Below are positions 9,117 to 16,928 of a DNA stretch of 64,000 bases, piece by piece. Numbering within the stretch: position 1 is the first letter of the stretch; each line of letters starts with the position of its first letter. A model generated the notes under the pieces. It was not told the DNA's origin and did not search any database. It saw nothing but the letters and a program-made list of their open reading frames with translations. Source of the DNA: Paenibacillus phytohabitans. Its GTDB lineage: Bacteria; Bacillota; Bacilli; Paenibacillales; Paenibacillaceae. The DNA is taken from contig NZ_WHOB01000067.1 of assembly GCF_013141775.1 (NCBI RefSeq), forward strand, positions 1 to 64,000, given 5' to 3'. A program made the translations under genes and the position numbers.

Positions 9117-9132
9117 ACTAAATCGATTTAGT
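9117..9132. promoter_or_regulatory. Putative LacI-family operator, copy 2
   Basis: ACTAAATCGATTTAGT, identical in all 16 bases to the palindrome at 7786. It lies upstream of the EIIC gene, where it would overlap or follow its promoter. Confidence 0.78.
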
Positions 9133-9500
9133 AGAATTCCAAAAAAATTTGATACTCCCGTAAACCATGAAACAACATGCGTTATCATTGTGCAATAAAA
9201 CTACTTTGTTTGTTTGTGAACAAAATCACAACCACAATCAAACGCTTCACTCATTTACCGCCATCCGGTACCCCCTCTTCAAAAGAACACGCTATCATTG
9301 TTAAAAACAGGAACAATCAGGAATGCAAGGGTATTCATTACTCGAATCATACGATCATTATAACGTGATATCTGCTTTTTGCAACAGAAAAAATAAAACC
9401 GTTTCCAAAGCAAAAAAAAGACTTACTCTCCTTCTCCGGTTCTGTCTCCGGTCCAAAAGAAAGTAAGCTGCGCGATTCAATAATCTATGCCCTTAATCAT
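9133..9500. other. Intergenic region between the EIIC and lacI-type genes
   Basis: About 370 bp of AT-rich sequence. It holds the terminator of the regulator gene at its right end and presumably the EIIC promoter at its left end. No well-formed -35/-10 pair or small gene could be assigned with confidence. Confidence 0.4.
9412..9467 (-). terminator. Terminator of the LacI-type regulator gene
   Basis: On the minus strand CTTACTTTCTTT pairs with GGAGAGTAAG-type sequence around a CCGG-rich loop, followed by eight T. Confidence 0.7.
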
Positions 9501-10523
9501 TCAGTCCAGCGTGCGGACCGATTCCCTATGGTTAATCTCAGGGTTCAAACGAACCAGCTCGGGCCGCCCTGCCTGCTCCTCTTCCTTCTGGTCAATTAGA
9601 TCCAGCAGCAGCCGGGCGCTCCTCTTCCCCATTTCAAAGCTTGGCTGGGATATGGTCGTAATCGGCGGATTGTAGAAGGAAGCAAAGGATACATCATCGA
9701 TCCCGATCAGGGAGAAATCCTCCGGTATGCTTAAGCGGTTATTCTTGGCGTAGATCAGCACCTGCTCCAAAATCATGTCATTGGTGGCGATGATGGCAGT
9801 AGGCGGATTGTCCATATGGAACAGCTGCCCGATCAGCGCCGGCATTTCGTCCAGTCTGCCGCTTTGGATATAGCTCTCATTCACCGGAAGACTATGCTTC
9901 TTCAGCGTACTTCTGTAACCGGACAAGCGCTCAACCCGCGTGGTAATTGCCTTTTTGCCAAGCGGAAAGGTGATGATTCCTATTTGGGTATGGTTATGAA
10001 GGACGAAGGCTTCGACTGCCAGCTCGCTGGCTTTCTCGTTATTGAGCAGTACGGTGTCCACGCTGATATCGTCTATTTTACGGTCAACAAATACAAATGG
10101 ATATCCATTCTTAACCAGCGAGGAATACATCTTCTTATTCTCTTCCGTCGGAAAAATAATCAGGCCGTCCACCTGCCGCGCAATCATCGACTGAACGTAT
10201 TTCTTCTCCTTGAGCGGGTCATCATCGGTGTTGCAGACGATCACCTGCACCCCCTTCAGCTGGCATTCATCCTCGATGGCACGCACAACCTCCGTAGTGA
10301 ATTTCGATAGAATGGTTGAGGAAATCACGCCTACAATGAACGTCTTCTTATGCTTGAGACTGCGGGCCACCTCGTTGGGAATATAGTTAAGCTCTTCAAT
10401 GGCCTCTTCAATCTTCTTCTTCGTATCCACACTCATATAGTTGAATCTCTTGTTCAGAAATTGCGAAACCGTACTTTTGGATACCCCTGCAAGTTCGGCA
10501 ACTTCCTTCATCGTAACTGCCAT
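9501..10523 (-). CDS. LacI family transcriptional regulator (KdgR-like)
   Basis: DNA-binding repressor of 340 residues. The N-terminal LacI helix-turn-helix (TMKEVAELAGVSKSTVSQFLN) and hinge helix (YIPNEVARSLKHKKT) are followed by a periplasmic-binding-protein-like sensor domain ending in DDVSFASFYNPPITTISQP. ATG at 10523 follows AGGGGGC; an open extension to 10592 lacks a better ribosome site. It lies directly behind the EIIC and cupin genes and probably controls them through the two identical ACTAAATCGATTTAGT sites. No such site was seen before its own start, so it may not regulate itself. The effector is likely a sugar-acid intermediate; this is inference. Confidence 0.9.
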   Translation of the reverse strand: MAVTMKEVAELAGVSKSTVSQFLNKRFNYMSVDTKKKIEEAIEELNYIPNEVARSLKHKKTFIVGVISSTILSKFTTEVVRAIEDECQLKGVQVIVCNTDDDPLKEKKYVQSMIARQVDGLIIFPTEENKKMYSSLVKNGYPFVFVDRKIDDISVDTVLLNNEKASELAVEAFVLHNHTQIGIITFPLGKKAITTRVERLSGYRSTLKKHSLPVNESYIQSGRLDEMPALIGQLFHMDNPPTAIIATNDMILEQVLIYAKNNRLSIPEDFSLIGIDDVSFASFYNPPITTISQPSFEMGKRSARLLLDLIDQKEEEQAGRPELVRLNPEINHRESVRTLD

Positions 10524-10892
10524 GATCCAGCCCCCTACAACACTTTCCCTTATGCAAAAAGACACTTCGCCCGTGTGCCAAAGTGTTTTCACGACGCATG
10601 TGAGTTCTACTGTATTATATACTTTCTTGGGCGGGTAGGAAATCAGGCATAAATTTGCCCAGGCCGGAACGACACAGTTTGTTCAGAGTTCATATCTTTA
10701 AGCGAATCGCGGGATCTTTCTGCAGCCGGCAAAGCGATAAATCATAAAAGTTGTACGTTTTGCAACTTTGATTCAATCATATCTGTGTGTTTAAGAGAAT
10801 TGTTGTATTTAGTGCAGGATTTCAAGTCAGTGTAACTGACTGCCGCCAAAAGGATCGCAGGAGGACTTCTACCAGTCCTCCCCCTCAACTAA
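10524..10892. other. Intergenic region with a shortened repeat element
   Basis: Holds the regulator's 5' region (a TATAAT on the minus strand at 10614-10619 is a possible -10 box), the truncated repeat copy A at 10746-10822, and a GAGGACT/AGTCCTC hairpin at about 10861-10880 that may terminate the immunity-protein gene. Confidence 0.5.
10746..10822 (+). repeat. Dispersed TGTTGTA palindrome element, copy A (shortened)
   Basis: Contains unit 1 (10750-10766, GTTGTACGTTTTGCAAC) and a last unit (10801-10818, TGTTGTATTTAGTGCAGG). The linking GTGTTTAAGAGAAT matches the unit 1-2 spacer of copies B and C. The middle two units are missing, so this is an internal deletion of the four-unit element. Confidence 0.8.
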
Positions 10893-11348
10893 TCAGGCCT
10901 CGTTAAGCCGGGCCAGATGCCGGTACTGCCATTCACGCTCCTGCGTGACGGCGAGTTCCGCTCCGTCAGGGGCCGCCGCGGCATGAACAGCCTTAGCGGC
11001 ATAGGTTGCGGCATGCACTGCGTGGGCGGCAACATGCGCAGTTGCCGCAGCATGTCCGGCTGCGCGGGCTGCAGCGCAAGCCTCTGCCGGACCGGCGTCA
11101 CGGGCCGCTGAATGAGCGGCAAACGCTGCCTGGCGGGCTGCGGCCATCTTAAGCTCACCGCGCACCCAGGCGCGTCCTGCTTCAACCGCTTGCCGCGGCC
11201 GCTGGTCTTCCGGGCATGCTGCCTCCAGATAAGGCAGCACGCGCTCGGCGCAGTCGGCAGCCCAGAGCGCTAACACTTGATGATTACTTGTGCCTGCAAG
11301 CGCGGCGATGGACTTATCCAGTCCGCCCGCGGCCAGTTTCGCTTTCAC
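10893..11348 (-). CDS. Imm5-like putative immunity protein (orphan)
   Basis: Protein of 151 residues, very rich in Ala and His. Its LWAADCAERVLPYLE, RPRQAVEAGRAWVRGE and the run of A-x-x-A-x-H-A-A repeats match the Imm5 group of polymorphic-toxin immunity proteins. Those proteins neutralise a partner toxin in the cytosol. No toxin gene is adjacent: the neighbours are a LacI regulator and a GH94 enzyme. The GTG start at 11348 follows GGGAGG with six bases between. Members of this group are often found without a toxin, so the present role is uncertain. Confidence 0.75.
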   Translation of the reverse strand: MKAKLAAGGLDKSIAALAGTSNHQVLALWAADCAERVLPYLEAACPEDQRPRQAVEAGRAWVRGELKMAAARQAAFAAHSAARDAGPAEACAAARAAGHAAATAHVAAHAVHAATYAAKAVHAAAAPDGAELAVTQEREWQYRHLARLNEA

Positions 11349-11364
11349 TATATTCCTCCCTTGG

Positions 11365-11402
11365 AAGAAGGCCGGAATCTTCCAGCGATTCCGGCCCTTC
11401 GG
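11365..11402 (-). terminator. Terminator of the GH94-like gene
   Basis: GAAGGCCGGAATC and GATTCCGGCCCTTC form a nearly perfect 13-bp stem with a 7-base loop. On the minus strand it is followed by TTCTTCC. It lies between the GH94 stop and the ribosome site of the Imm5-like gene. Confidence 0.65.
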
Positions 11403-11418
11403 TTAGTATTCATCTCTA

Positions 11419-13806
11419 TCAGGCATTGTCAGGCGGAAGCTTGACCAGCACAGTATAATCCATACCGGATTTCAGACCTTTAAGAATACCATCCTCCACT
11501 AACTGGCCGTCCAGATAGACCTCTGTCTTGGTCACCCCCGCTTCACGCTGCATCTTGATGTGCAGCCCGGCACCTCTGAAGTTACGTTTAACCGTAACCT
11601 CCTGCCAGCCGGAAGGGAGCTGCGGCTTCACCTGCAGTCCTTCGCGCGTGCCCTGGAGTCCAAACAGGCCATCTATCAGGCAGCGGTATACCCACGGAAC
11701 GGTGCCAGTATTAAACAGATGGCTGGAGCGTCCGGCAGTCTTCGGGAATTGCTTGTAAGCACCGCGGTAATAATTGGGGATGAAGACAGGCAATTGGCCC
11801 CGTCTGATGATATCCCCGATGTCAGGTCCCGGGAGCATTTTGCGCAGCAGGCGGTACGCCTGATCCTGCTCTCCCACCGCATACAGGCCATAGATATAGA
11901 ACGCTGCGGCATGATTATAGACTGCCCCGTTCTCGGCAGTGCCCGGATGCTTCTGTGTGACCCGGCCTACATCCTCCCGCATGGCGGTATAGGAGGGTGC
12001 CAGCTTTTCAACCCCATATGGTGTCTCCAGCTGTTCCGTGACCGACTTCATTAGCTTCTCCCGCTTCTCTTCATCGGCCGCACCGCTGAGCAGCGCCCAG
12101 CCTTGCGGATTAATGAAGATCCGCCCTTCCTTATCCTCACTAATTCCGAACACGACATTGTCATCGGTGATTCCCCGTGCGTACCACTCACCATCCCAGA
12201 AATACTGATTGACGACCGCATTCGTCTCATCCGCCGCAAGGCGGAATGCCTTGCCAGCCTCCAGCCGGCCGCTGTGACCGCAGATATCCGCCCAGATCAT
12301 GCAGGCATACGCCGTAGCTATCGTCAGCCATCCGGATACTCCCTTGCCCCGGTAACCTACCATATTCATCGGGTCACACCAGTCACCCTGATTGATATAA
12401 TTCAGACCCCGTTCATCCCGCTCATGAATCAGCCAATGCATCGCCCGGTCAATATGTTCGAAGACTGATCCTGTTTCCTCATTCCCCGCATAAGGGACAA
12501 CCTCTTCCAGAATGCTGTAATCATCCGTCTCATCCAGATAGGTACTGAGGCAAATGGGCAGCCAGACACAATGGTCCGTATGCGGGACCTGATTAATATA
12601 TTTCAGTTCAGCAGCCTCATGCAAAATAATGCCATCCGGCATAGCTCCGCTTACCGCCTGCTGGCTTAGAGCAGTCAGAAAAGCCTGCCTGGCTATCTGC
12701 GGCTTAATATAACTCATGCCCATATTATCCTGCAGATAATTACGGGTCTGGGGGTCTGTCGTCAGGCGGTTCGTCTGCCCGTGATAGTACATCTGCCGGG
12801 GCAGCCAGTGGTTGACCAGATTATCAAGATCCGCATCCGGAGTCGTGATCTCAATGCAGCCTCTGCCTTCGCGGATGTATTCCGCGTATTCACGTTCCGC
12901 AAGCTCGAATCCGTCTTCGCCGTCGGCATCCGCATTCTGGAACATCCGCTGGCGGATATCAGCGATCTCCTGCTCTGTCTGAGCCGGACCGAAGATGAAC
13001 CGGTATTCGCGCTCTTCACCAGCCTCGAGGCCGAGCCGATATTGCAGAACGGCAACCGGCGATTCGTAACGGGATTCTCCCCGGGATAGCAGACTGCTTC
13101 TCAGCGCTGACGGCGAGCTGATCCCGCCCTCCCCTTCGAATGCTTCCTGGTTCACCTCCCAGGATGCCGGAGCGTGATCAGCCAGCAGGAAGGTTTTGTC
13201 CTTCAGGTGTTTGATTCTGTCGTATTCCTGATATTTCTGGTAAGGCGTAATGGCTGTAGCGACGATGCCTTGCAGAGCTTCCTTATATTCGCCGGACTGG
13301 TTCATCCATGACATGTAGCCGATGGTGAAGTAGGGATAGATACTTATTTTCCGTGGAGCAGAAGACAGATTGGTTACCTTCACCCGCCACAGCTCCATCG
13401 GCTCATCCTTGGGCAGGCTCAGCGTCATCTCGATGGCGATACCGCTCTTCTCTATTTTCCACACAATATTATGTTTGCCTACAGCAAAGGTATAGTGATC
13501 AGGGGGCATACGTACGGGTTCATACGGGGCAGAGAATAGCTCACCGCTCTCCTCATCCTTCACATAGACAAACCGGCCGGGATGGTGGGCATAATAGGGC
13601 TGCTCCGGCTGCATGAAGGTCTTGGCTTCCAGATTCGGGGCATAGGAGTACTTGGCAGGCTCGGGCTGCATGAACTGGGCTACCGCATACCCGCGGCAAT
13701 TCATATGAATCATCATCCGCTCATTCCATAGAAATCCTGAAGCCTTGGGCAGAATTGTCGGGCTCGACAACTCATAATACTCGTTATCTTCAGATGCTCT
13801 TATCAT
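11419..13806 (-). CDS. Glycoside phosphorylase/hydrolase, GH94-like (cellobiose phosphorylase type)
   Basis: 795-residue carbohydrate enzyme. The N-terminal 300 residues form the beta-sandwich of GH94/GH36-like proteins (VTNLSSAPRKISIYPYFTI). The (alpha/alpha)6 barrel follows, with DNMGMSYIKPQIARQA and the catalytic-loop motif NQGDWCDPMNM near residue 475, where the Asp acts as general acid in GH94. There is no signal peptide, so it acts in the cytosol, as phosphorylases of beta-glucosides do. The exact disaccharide is not clear; GH94 covers cellobiose, chitobiose, laminaribiose and cyclic glucan enzymes. ATG at 13806 has GAGAGG seven bases upstream; ATG at 13812 is the alternative. Confidence 0.82.
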   Translation of the reverse strand: MIRASEDNEYYELSSPTILPKASGFLWNERMMIHMNCRGYAVAQFMQPEPAKYSYAPNLEAKTFMQPEQPYYAHHPGRFVYVKDEESGELFSAPYEPVRMPPDHYTFAVGKHNIVWKIEKSGIAIEMTLSLPKDEPMELWRVKVTNLSSAPRKISIYPYFTIGYMSWMNQSGEYKEALQGIVATAITPYQKYQEYDRIKHLKDKTFLLADHAPASWEVNQEAFEGEGGISSPSALRSSLLSRGESRYESPVAVLQYRLGLEAGEEREYRFIFGPAQTEQEIADIRQRMFQNADADGEDGFELAEREYAEYIREGRGCIEITTPDADLDNLVNHWLPRQMYYHGQTNRLTTDPQTRNYLQDNMGMSYIKPQIARQAFLTALSQQAVSGAMPDGIILHEAAELKYINQVPHTDHCVWLPICLSTYLDETDDYSILEEVVPYAGNEETGSVFEHIDRAMHWLIHERDERGLNYINQGDWCDPMNMVGYRGKGVSGWLTIATAYACMIWADICGHSGRLEAGKAFRLAADETNAVVNQYFWDGEWYARGITDDNVVFGISEDKEGRIFINPQGWALLSGAADEEKREKLMKSVTEQLETPYGVEKLAPSYTAMREDVGRVTQKHPGTAENGAVYNHAAAFYIYGLYAVGEQDQAYRLLRKMLPGPDIGDIIRRGQLPVFIPNYYRGAYKQFPKTAGRSSHLFNTGTVPWVYRCLIDGLFGLQGTREGLQVKPQLPSGWQEVTVKRNFRGAGLHIKMQREAGVTKTEVYLDGQLVEDGILKGLKSGMDYTVLVKLPPDNA

Positions 13807-13977
13807 TCTCATGCCTCTCTTTCCAGGTTTATAATGCGCTGATGTACCTTCTCTATGTTCAAGAATACGCTCTCATAGGTTACACGGCAAGTCTATGAGA
13901 TTAGATTCATTTTCATCATTTGGGTTTGTATAGTAGAATTAGCCCAAGTATCCAAGTATAGATGAGAGGTGTATCCG

Positions 13978-14964
13978 ATGAAGGAACAATACCTGGCAAG
14001 ACTTGAATTGTTCGCTGAAAATGCACAGAGAATCAAGAAAGAATTCCCCTGGCAAAATGCTCAGGTGAACCGCCTGGCCGCATTGCTCTACACCGTGGAG
14101 AACAAAACAGCCGATCCTGAAGCGATCCGTGCGCACCATGCGCTGATCAAGGAGAACACCCGGATGTTCTCTTCCTTCCGCGGGACTTCCGCCATCAGTA
14201 TTGCCACCCTGCTCTCTCTTTCTGCTAAACCGGAGCAGCAGCTTGCCGAAACGCTGGCCGTCTATGAGCTGATGAAGGAGATCAAATTCAGGGCTTCTGA
14301 CTATCTCGTCATTGCCGCCTATCAGATTGCTGCCCATACAACATCCGAGCAATATATCCGGGTGATCGAACGCACGAAGGCATTCTTCGATGGTATGAGA
14401 GCGAAGCACCCTTTCCTGACTGGACAGGATGACTATATCTTCGCTGCCATGCTCGGAATTTCCAATATCGGAATCGAGCACGGAGTAGAGCGCTTGGAAC
14501 AGCTCTATGTTGCTCTGAAGCCTGAGTTTTTCTCCGGCAACAGCGTTCAGGCTCTGACACAGGTAATGCTGCTTGGGGAGGAAGATGGCGGATCTGCAGA
14601 ACGGGTGCTCAGCCTGCGCGAGTCCTTCCGTGCACAGGACATCCGGATGGACAAGGAATATACACTTCCTTCGCTTGGCATCCTGTCACTGCTCCCTTAT
14701 GAACAGAAAGAGCTGGTAAGCGATGTCTCGGAGACGTATGAGGTACTGCGCACCCGGAAGGGCTTCGGAAATTGGTCGATTAACAAGCAGGAGCTGCTCC
14801 TGCTGTCTGCTGCACTGGTGTCCTATACGTATGTAGACGACGTGAAAAGCGGCATTATCACTTCCGCGTTATCTACCAGCCTTACCAACATCATCATTGC
14901 CCAGCAGACGGCAATAGCGGTTGCAGCCGCATCTGCTGCTGCCGCTTCGTCTGCTTCGAATTAG
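13978..14964 (+). CDS. DUF4003 family protein
   Basis: 328-residue predicted cytosolic, mostly helical protein of the DUF4003 family, whose function is unknown. Typical segments are LAALLYTVENK near the start, MFSSFRGTSAISIATLLSLS, and a long C-terminal part ending in an Ala/Ser-rich tail. ATG at 13978 follows AGAGGT; the frame opens at a GTG at 13969. Transcribed alone, divergent from the GH94 gene. Repeat copy B starts 43 bases after the stop. Confidence 0.8.
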   Translation: MKEQYLARLELFAENAQRIKKEFPWQNAQVNRLAALLYTVENKTADPEAIRAHHALIKENTRMFSSFRGTSAISIATLLSLSAKPEQQLAETLAVYELMKEIKFRASDYLVIAAYQIAAHTTSEQYIRVIERTKAFFDGMRAKHPFLTGQDDYIFAAMLGISNIGIEHGVERLEQLYVALKPEFFSGNSVQALTQVMLLGEEDGGSAERVLSLRESFRAQDIRMDKEYTLPSLGILSLLPYEQKELVSDVSETYEVLRTRKGFGNWSINKQELLLLSAALVSYTYVDDVKSGIITSALSTSLTNIIIAQQTAIAVAAASAAAASSASN

Positions 14965-15007
14965 ATTCATAGGCCTGCCGTGTGTGGCAGAGACCGGTTA
15001 TGTGATG

Positions 15008-15190
15008 GAATTCCTGCACCAAATACAACATTTTCTTCGAAAAATCGGCCGTAAACCAGAATTGTTGCACAAAATACAACAGTTCTTCGGTTTCAGCCAG
15101 TATGACGGGAAAATTCTTGTATTATGTACAACAATACTCCTAAACACACGGGTAACTATGAGCCAAAGTTGCATTACGTACAACATAAGG
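15008..15190 (-). repeat. Dispersed TGTTGTA palindrome element, copy B (full, inverted)
   Basis: Four units in reverse order: unit 4 at 15013-15030 (CCTGCACCAAATACAACA), unit 3 at 15062-15081, unit 2 at 15115-15133 and unit 1 at 15168-15185. Read on the minus strand it aligns end to end with copy C, including the GTGTTTAGGAGTATT spacer and the TCGGCC spacer. Confidence 0.88.
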
Positions 15191-15265
15191 CCGATACAGT
15201 GTTTACCTAAAAGTCTCAATTCTGCCGGGATGTATTCCGGCGACATTTCTATAAAAGTGGTTCCA

Positions 15266-15305
15266 GAAAAAGAGCCCGTCCCCAGTTTATTGGAGACAGG
15301 CTCTT
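15266..15305. terminator. Terminator between DUF4003 and permease genes
   Basis: AAGAGCCCGTCCCCA pairs with TGGAGACAGGCTCTT (two mismatches), with TTTTT on the minus-strand side. It mainly ends the permease transcript but may serve both converging genes. Confidence 0.8.
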
Positions 15306-15315
15306 GTATTATCCT

Positions 15316-16713
15316 CTAAGCTTCCCCTGCCTCCTCCGGACGCTCACGCTTGCCAATGCCGAAGGCATAATAGCCGGCAACAACAATGGCCAGGAACGAA
15401 GCCCCCACAATCAGCGACAGGTGTGTGTCCGGGTTGAACCACATGCCGACGATCACGAGCGACAGGAAGATAATGATAATGTAGTTGCTTATCGGGAACA
15501 GGCGCGACTTGAACGGATGATCTGCCATTTCGCCCTTCCACTTGTCGCGGAACCGGAACTGGCTGAAGGCCAGGGCGAACCACGGAATCATTCCCGGAAG
15601 CACACTGGCGCTGTAAATATAGAGAAACAGCTTGGAATCCGGCATAAGGTAGTTGAACAGCACCCCGACCAGCAGCAGGGAGATGGTTGTAATAATACTG
15701 TTTCTGGGAACTCCGCTTGCCGAGACCTTCCCGAAGAACTTCGGAGCCTGCCCGTTCTGGGCCAAGGTGTACAGCATTCTGCCCGCACTGTAGATTCCGC
15801 TGTTGCAGCCCGACATGGCCGCTGTCAGCACGACAAAGTTGATGATGCCCGCAGCGCCGACAATTCCCACCTTGGCAAAGGTCATCACGAATGGACTGCC
15901 GATTCCGCCAATTTCGTTCCATGGATAGATTGTTACAATGATGAAGATTGCCCCCACATAGAAAATCAGGATACGCCAGATGATATTTTTGATCGCTTTT
16001 CGCAAAGTACGCTTAGGATCCTCGGCTTCCCCTGCAGTAATGCCCACCAGCTCAATCCCCTGATAGGCGGCCGTGACAATACAGAGCGCAAACAGGAAGC
16101 CCTTCAGTCCTCCCGCAAAAAAACCTCCATGGCTGTACAGGTTCGACAAGCCGAGCGGCTGTCCGCCGTTCCCCAGACCAAAGAAGATCACTCCGGTTCC
16201 AATCACCAGCATCACGACAATGGCGACCACCTTAATCATCGCGAACCAGAATTCAAACTCCCCGTACAATTTCACAGCTGCCAGATTGGCTGCCGCAATA
16301 ATACCTACACCAATCAGAGCCGGAATCCACTGCGGTATGTCCGGGAACCAATATCCCACGTAAATCCCGATTGCAGTAACCTCCGCCATGCCTACAGTCA
16401 CCCAGAGGAACCAGTAGCTCCAGGCAGTGAGAAATCCGGCCAGCGGACTGATGTATTTGTGGGCAAAGGTGGCGAAGGAGCCGGTGACCGGTTCGAGCAC
16501 CAGCATCTCCCCCATAATCCGCATCACAAAAAACATGATTATTCCCGCCAAAAGATAGGCCAGCAGCACGGAGGGCCCCGCCCACTTAATCGTACTTGCA
16601 GAGCCCATGAATAACCCTACGCCAATCGTACCGCCGAGTGCGATCAGCTCGATATGGCGCGGCTTAAGCCCTCTTGTTAACTGTTTCGTTTCCAAAAAAA
16701 TGCTCCCCCTCAT
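15316..16713 (-). CDS. Amino acid permease (APC family)
   Basis: Cytoplasmic-membrane transporter, 465 residues, about 12 hydrophobic segments, of the AAT (GabP/AnsP/ProY-like) group that imports an amino acid with protons. The start HIELIALGGTIGVGLFMGS is the conserved first helix and substrate loop; EPVTGSFATFAHKYISP and SGCNSGIYSAGRMLYTLAQ are further family motifs. The substrate cannot be told from sequence. ATG at 16713 has AAGGAA six bases before it; a TTG at 16695 with GGGGGAG upstream is equally plausible. Divergent from the ABC exporter pair. Confidence 0.9.
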   Translation of the reverse strand: MRGSIFLETKQLTRGLKPRHIELIALGGTIGVGLFMGSASTIKWAGPSVLLAYLLAGIIMFFVMRIMGEMLVLEPVTGSFATFAHKYISPLAGFLTAWSYWFLWVTVGMAEVTAIGIYVGYWFPDIPQWIPALIGVGIIAAANLAAVKLYGEFEFWFAMIKVVAIVVMLVIGTGVIFFGLGNGGQPLGLSNLYSHGGFFAGGLKGFLFALCIVTAAYQGIELVGITAGEAEDPKRTLRKAIKNIIWRILIFYVGAIFIIVTIYPWNEIGGIGSPFVMTFAKVGIVGAAGIINFVVLTAAMSGCNSGIYSAGRMLYTLAQNGQAPKFFGKVSASGVPRNSIITTISLLLVGVLFNYLMPDSKLFLYIYSASVLPGMIPWFALAFSQFRFRDKWKGEMADHPFKSRLFPISNYIIIIFLSLVIVGMWFNPDTHLSLIVGASFLAIVVAGYYAFGIGKRERPEEAGEA

Positions 16714-16928
16714 ATATGTTCCTTGCCTATGTAGAACGCAAAACTATCATAGTATGTCAGAATCATTGTAAGCTGTGACATACATTAACGCAATGCAGAA
16801 TTACTCCGCCAAAAGTTCGGTCGATTGTAACAAGAAAATTAGCTGTAAACCTATACATTTTGTTTCATAGTGTTATAATCACTTTGATTTATTCACAAGA
16901 AATAAGAAAAACAGAAGCAGGTGATCAG

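Larger units (their letters stand above)
14965..15315. other. Intergenic region filled by repeat copy B and a terminator
   Basis: More than half of this 351-bp gap is repeat copy B (15008-15190). The rest holds the terminator at 15266-15305. Open frames across the repeat encode runs such as LHQIQHF and LHKIQQF, which come from the TGTTGTA/TACAACA units and are not judged to be genes. Confidence 0.6.

Noticed and set aside
14894..15319. Small ORFs across repeat copy B with LHQIQHF-like peptides
   Set aside because: The peptide repeats arise from the DNA palindromes and occur in several frames and both strands, so they are not evidence of coding.
15304..16614. 436-codon open frame on the plus strand
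   Set aside because: It lies fully opposite the amino-acid permease gene, has a His/Gln/Asp-rich composition typical of antisense frames to membrane proteins, and matches no fold.
16851..16879. Full sigma-A promoter for the ABC exporter
   Set aside because: TATAAT at 16874-16879 is good, but no acceptable -35 box lies 16-18 bases upstream, so I do not list it as a feature.
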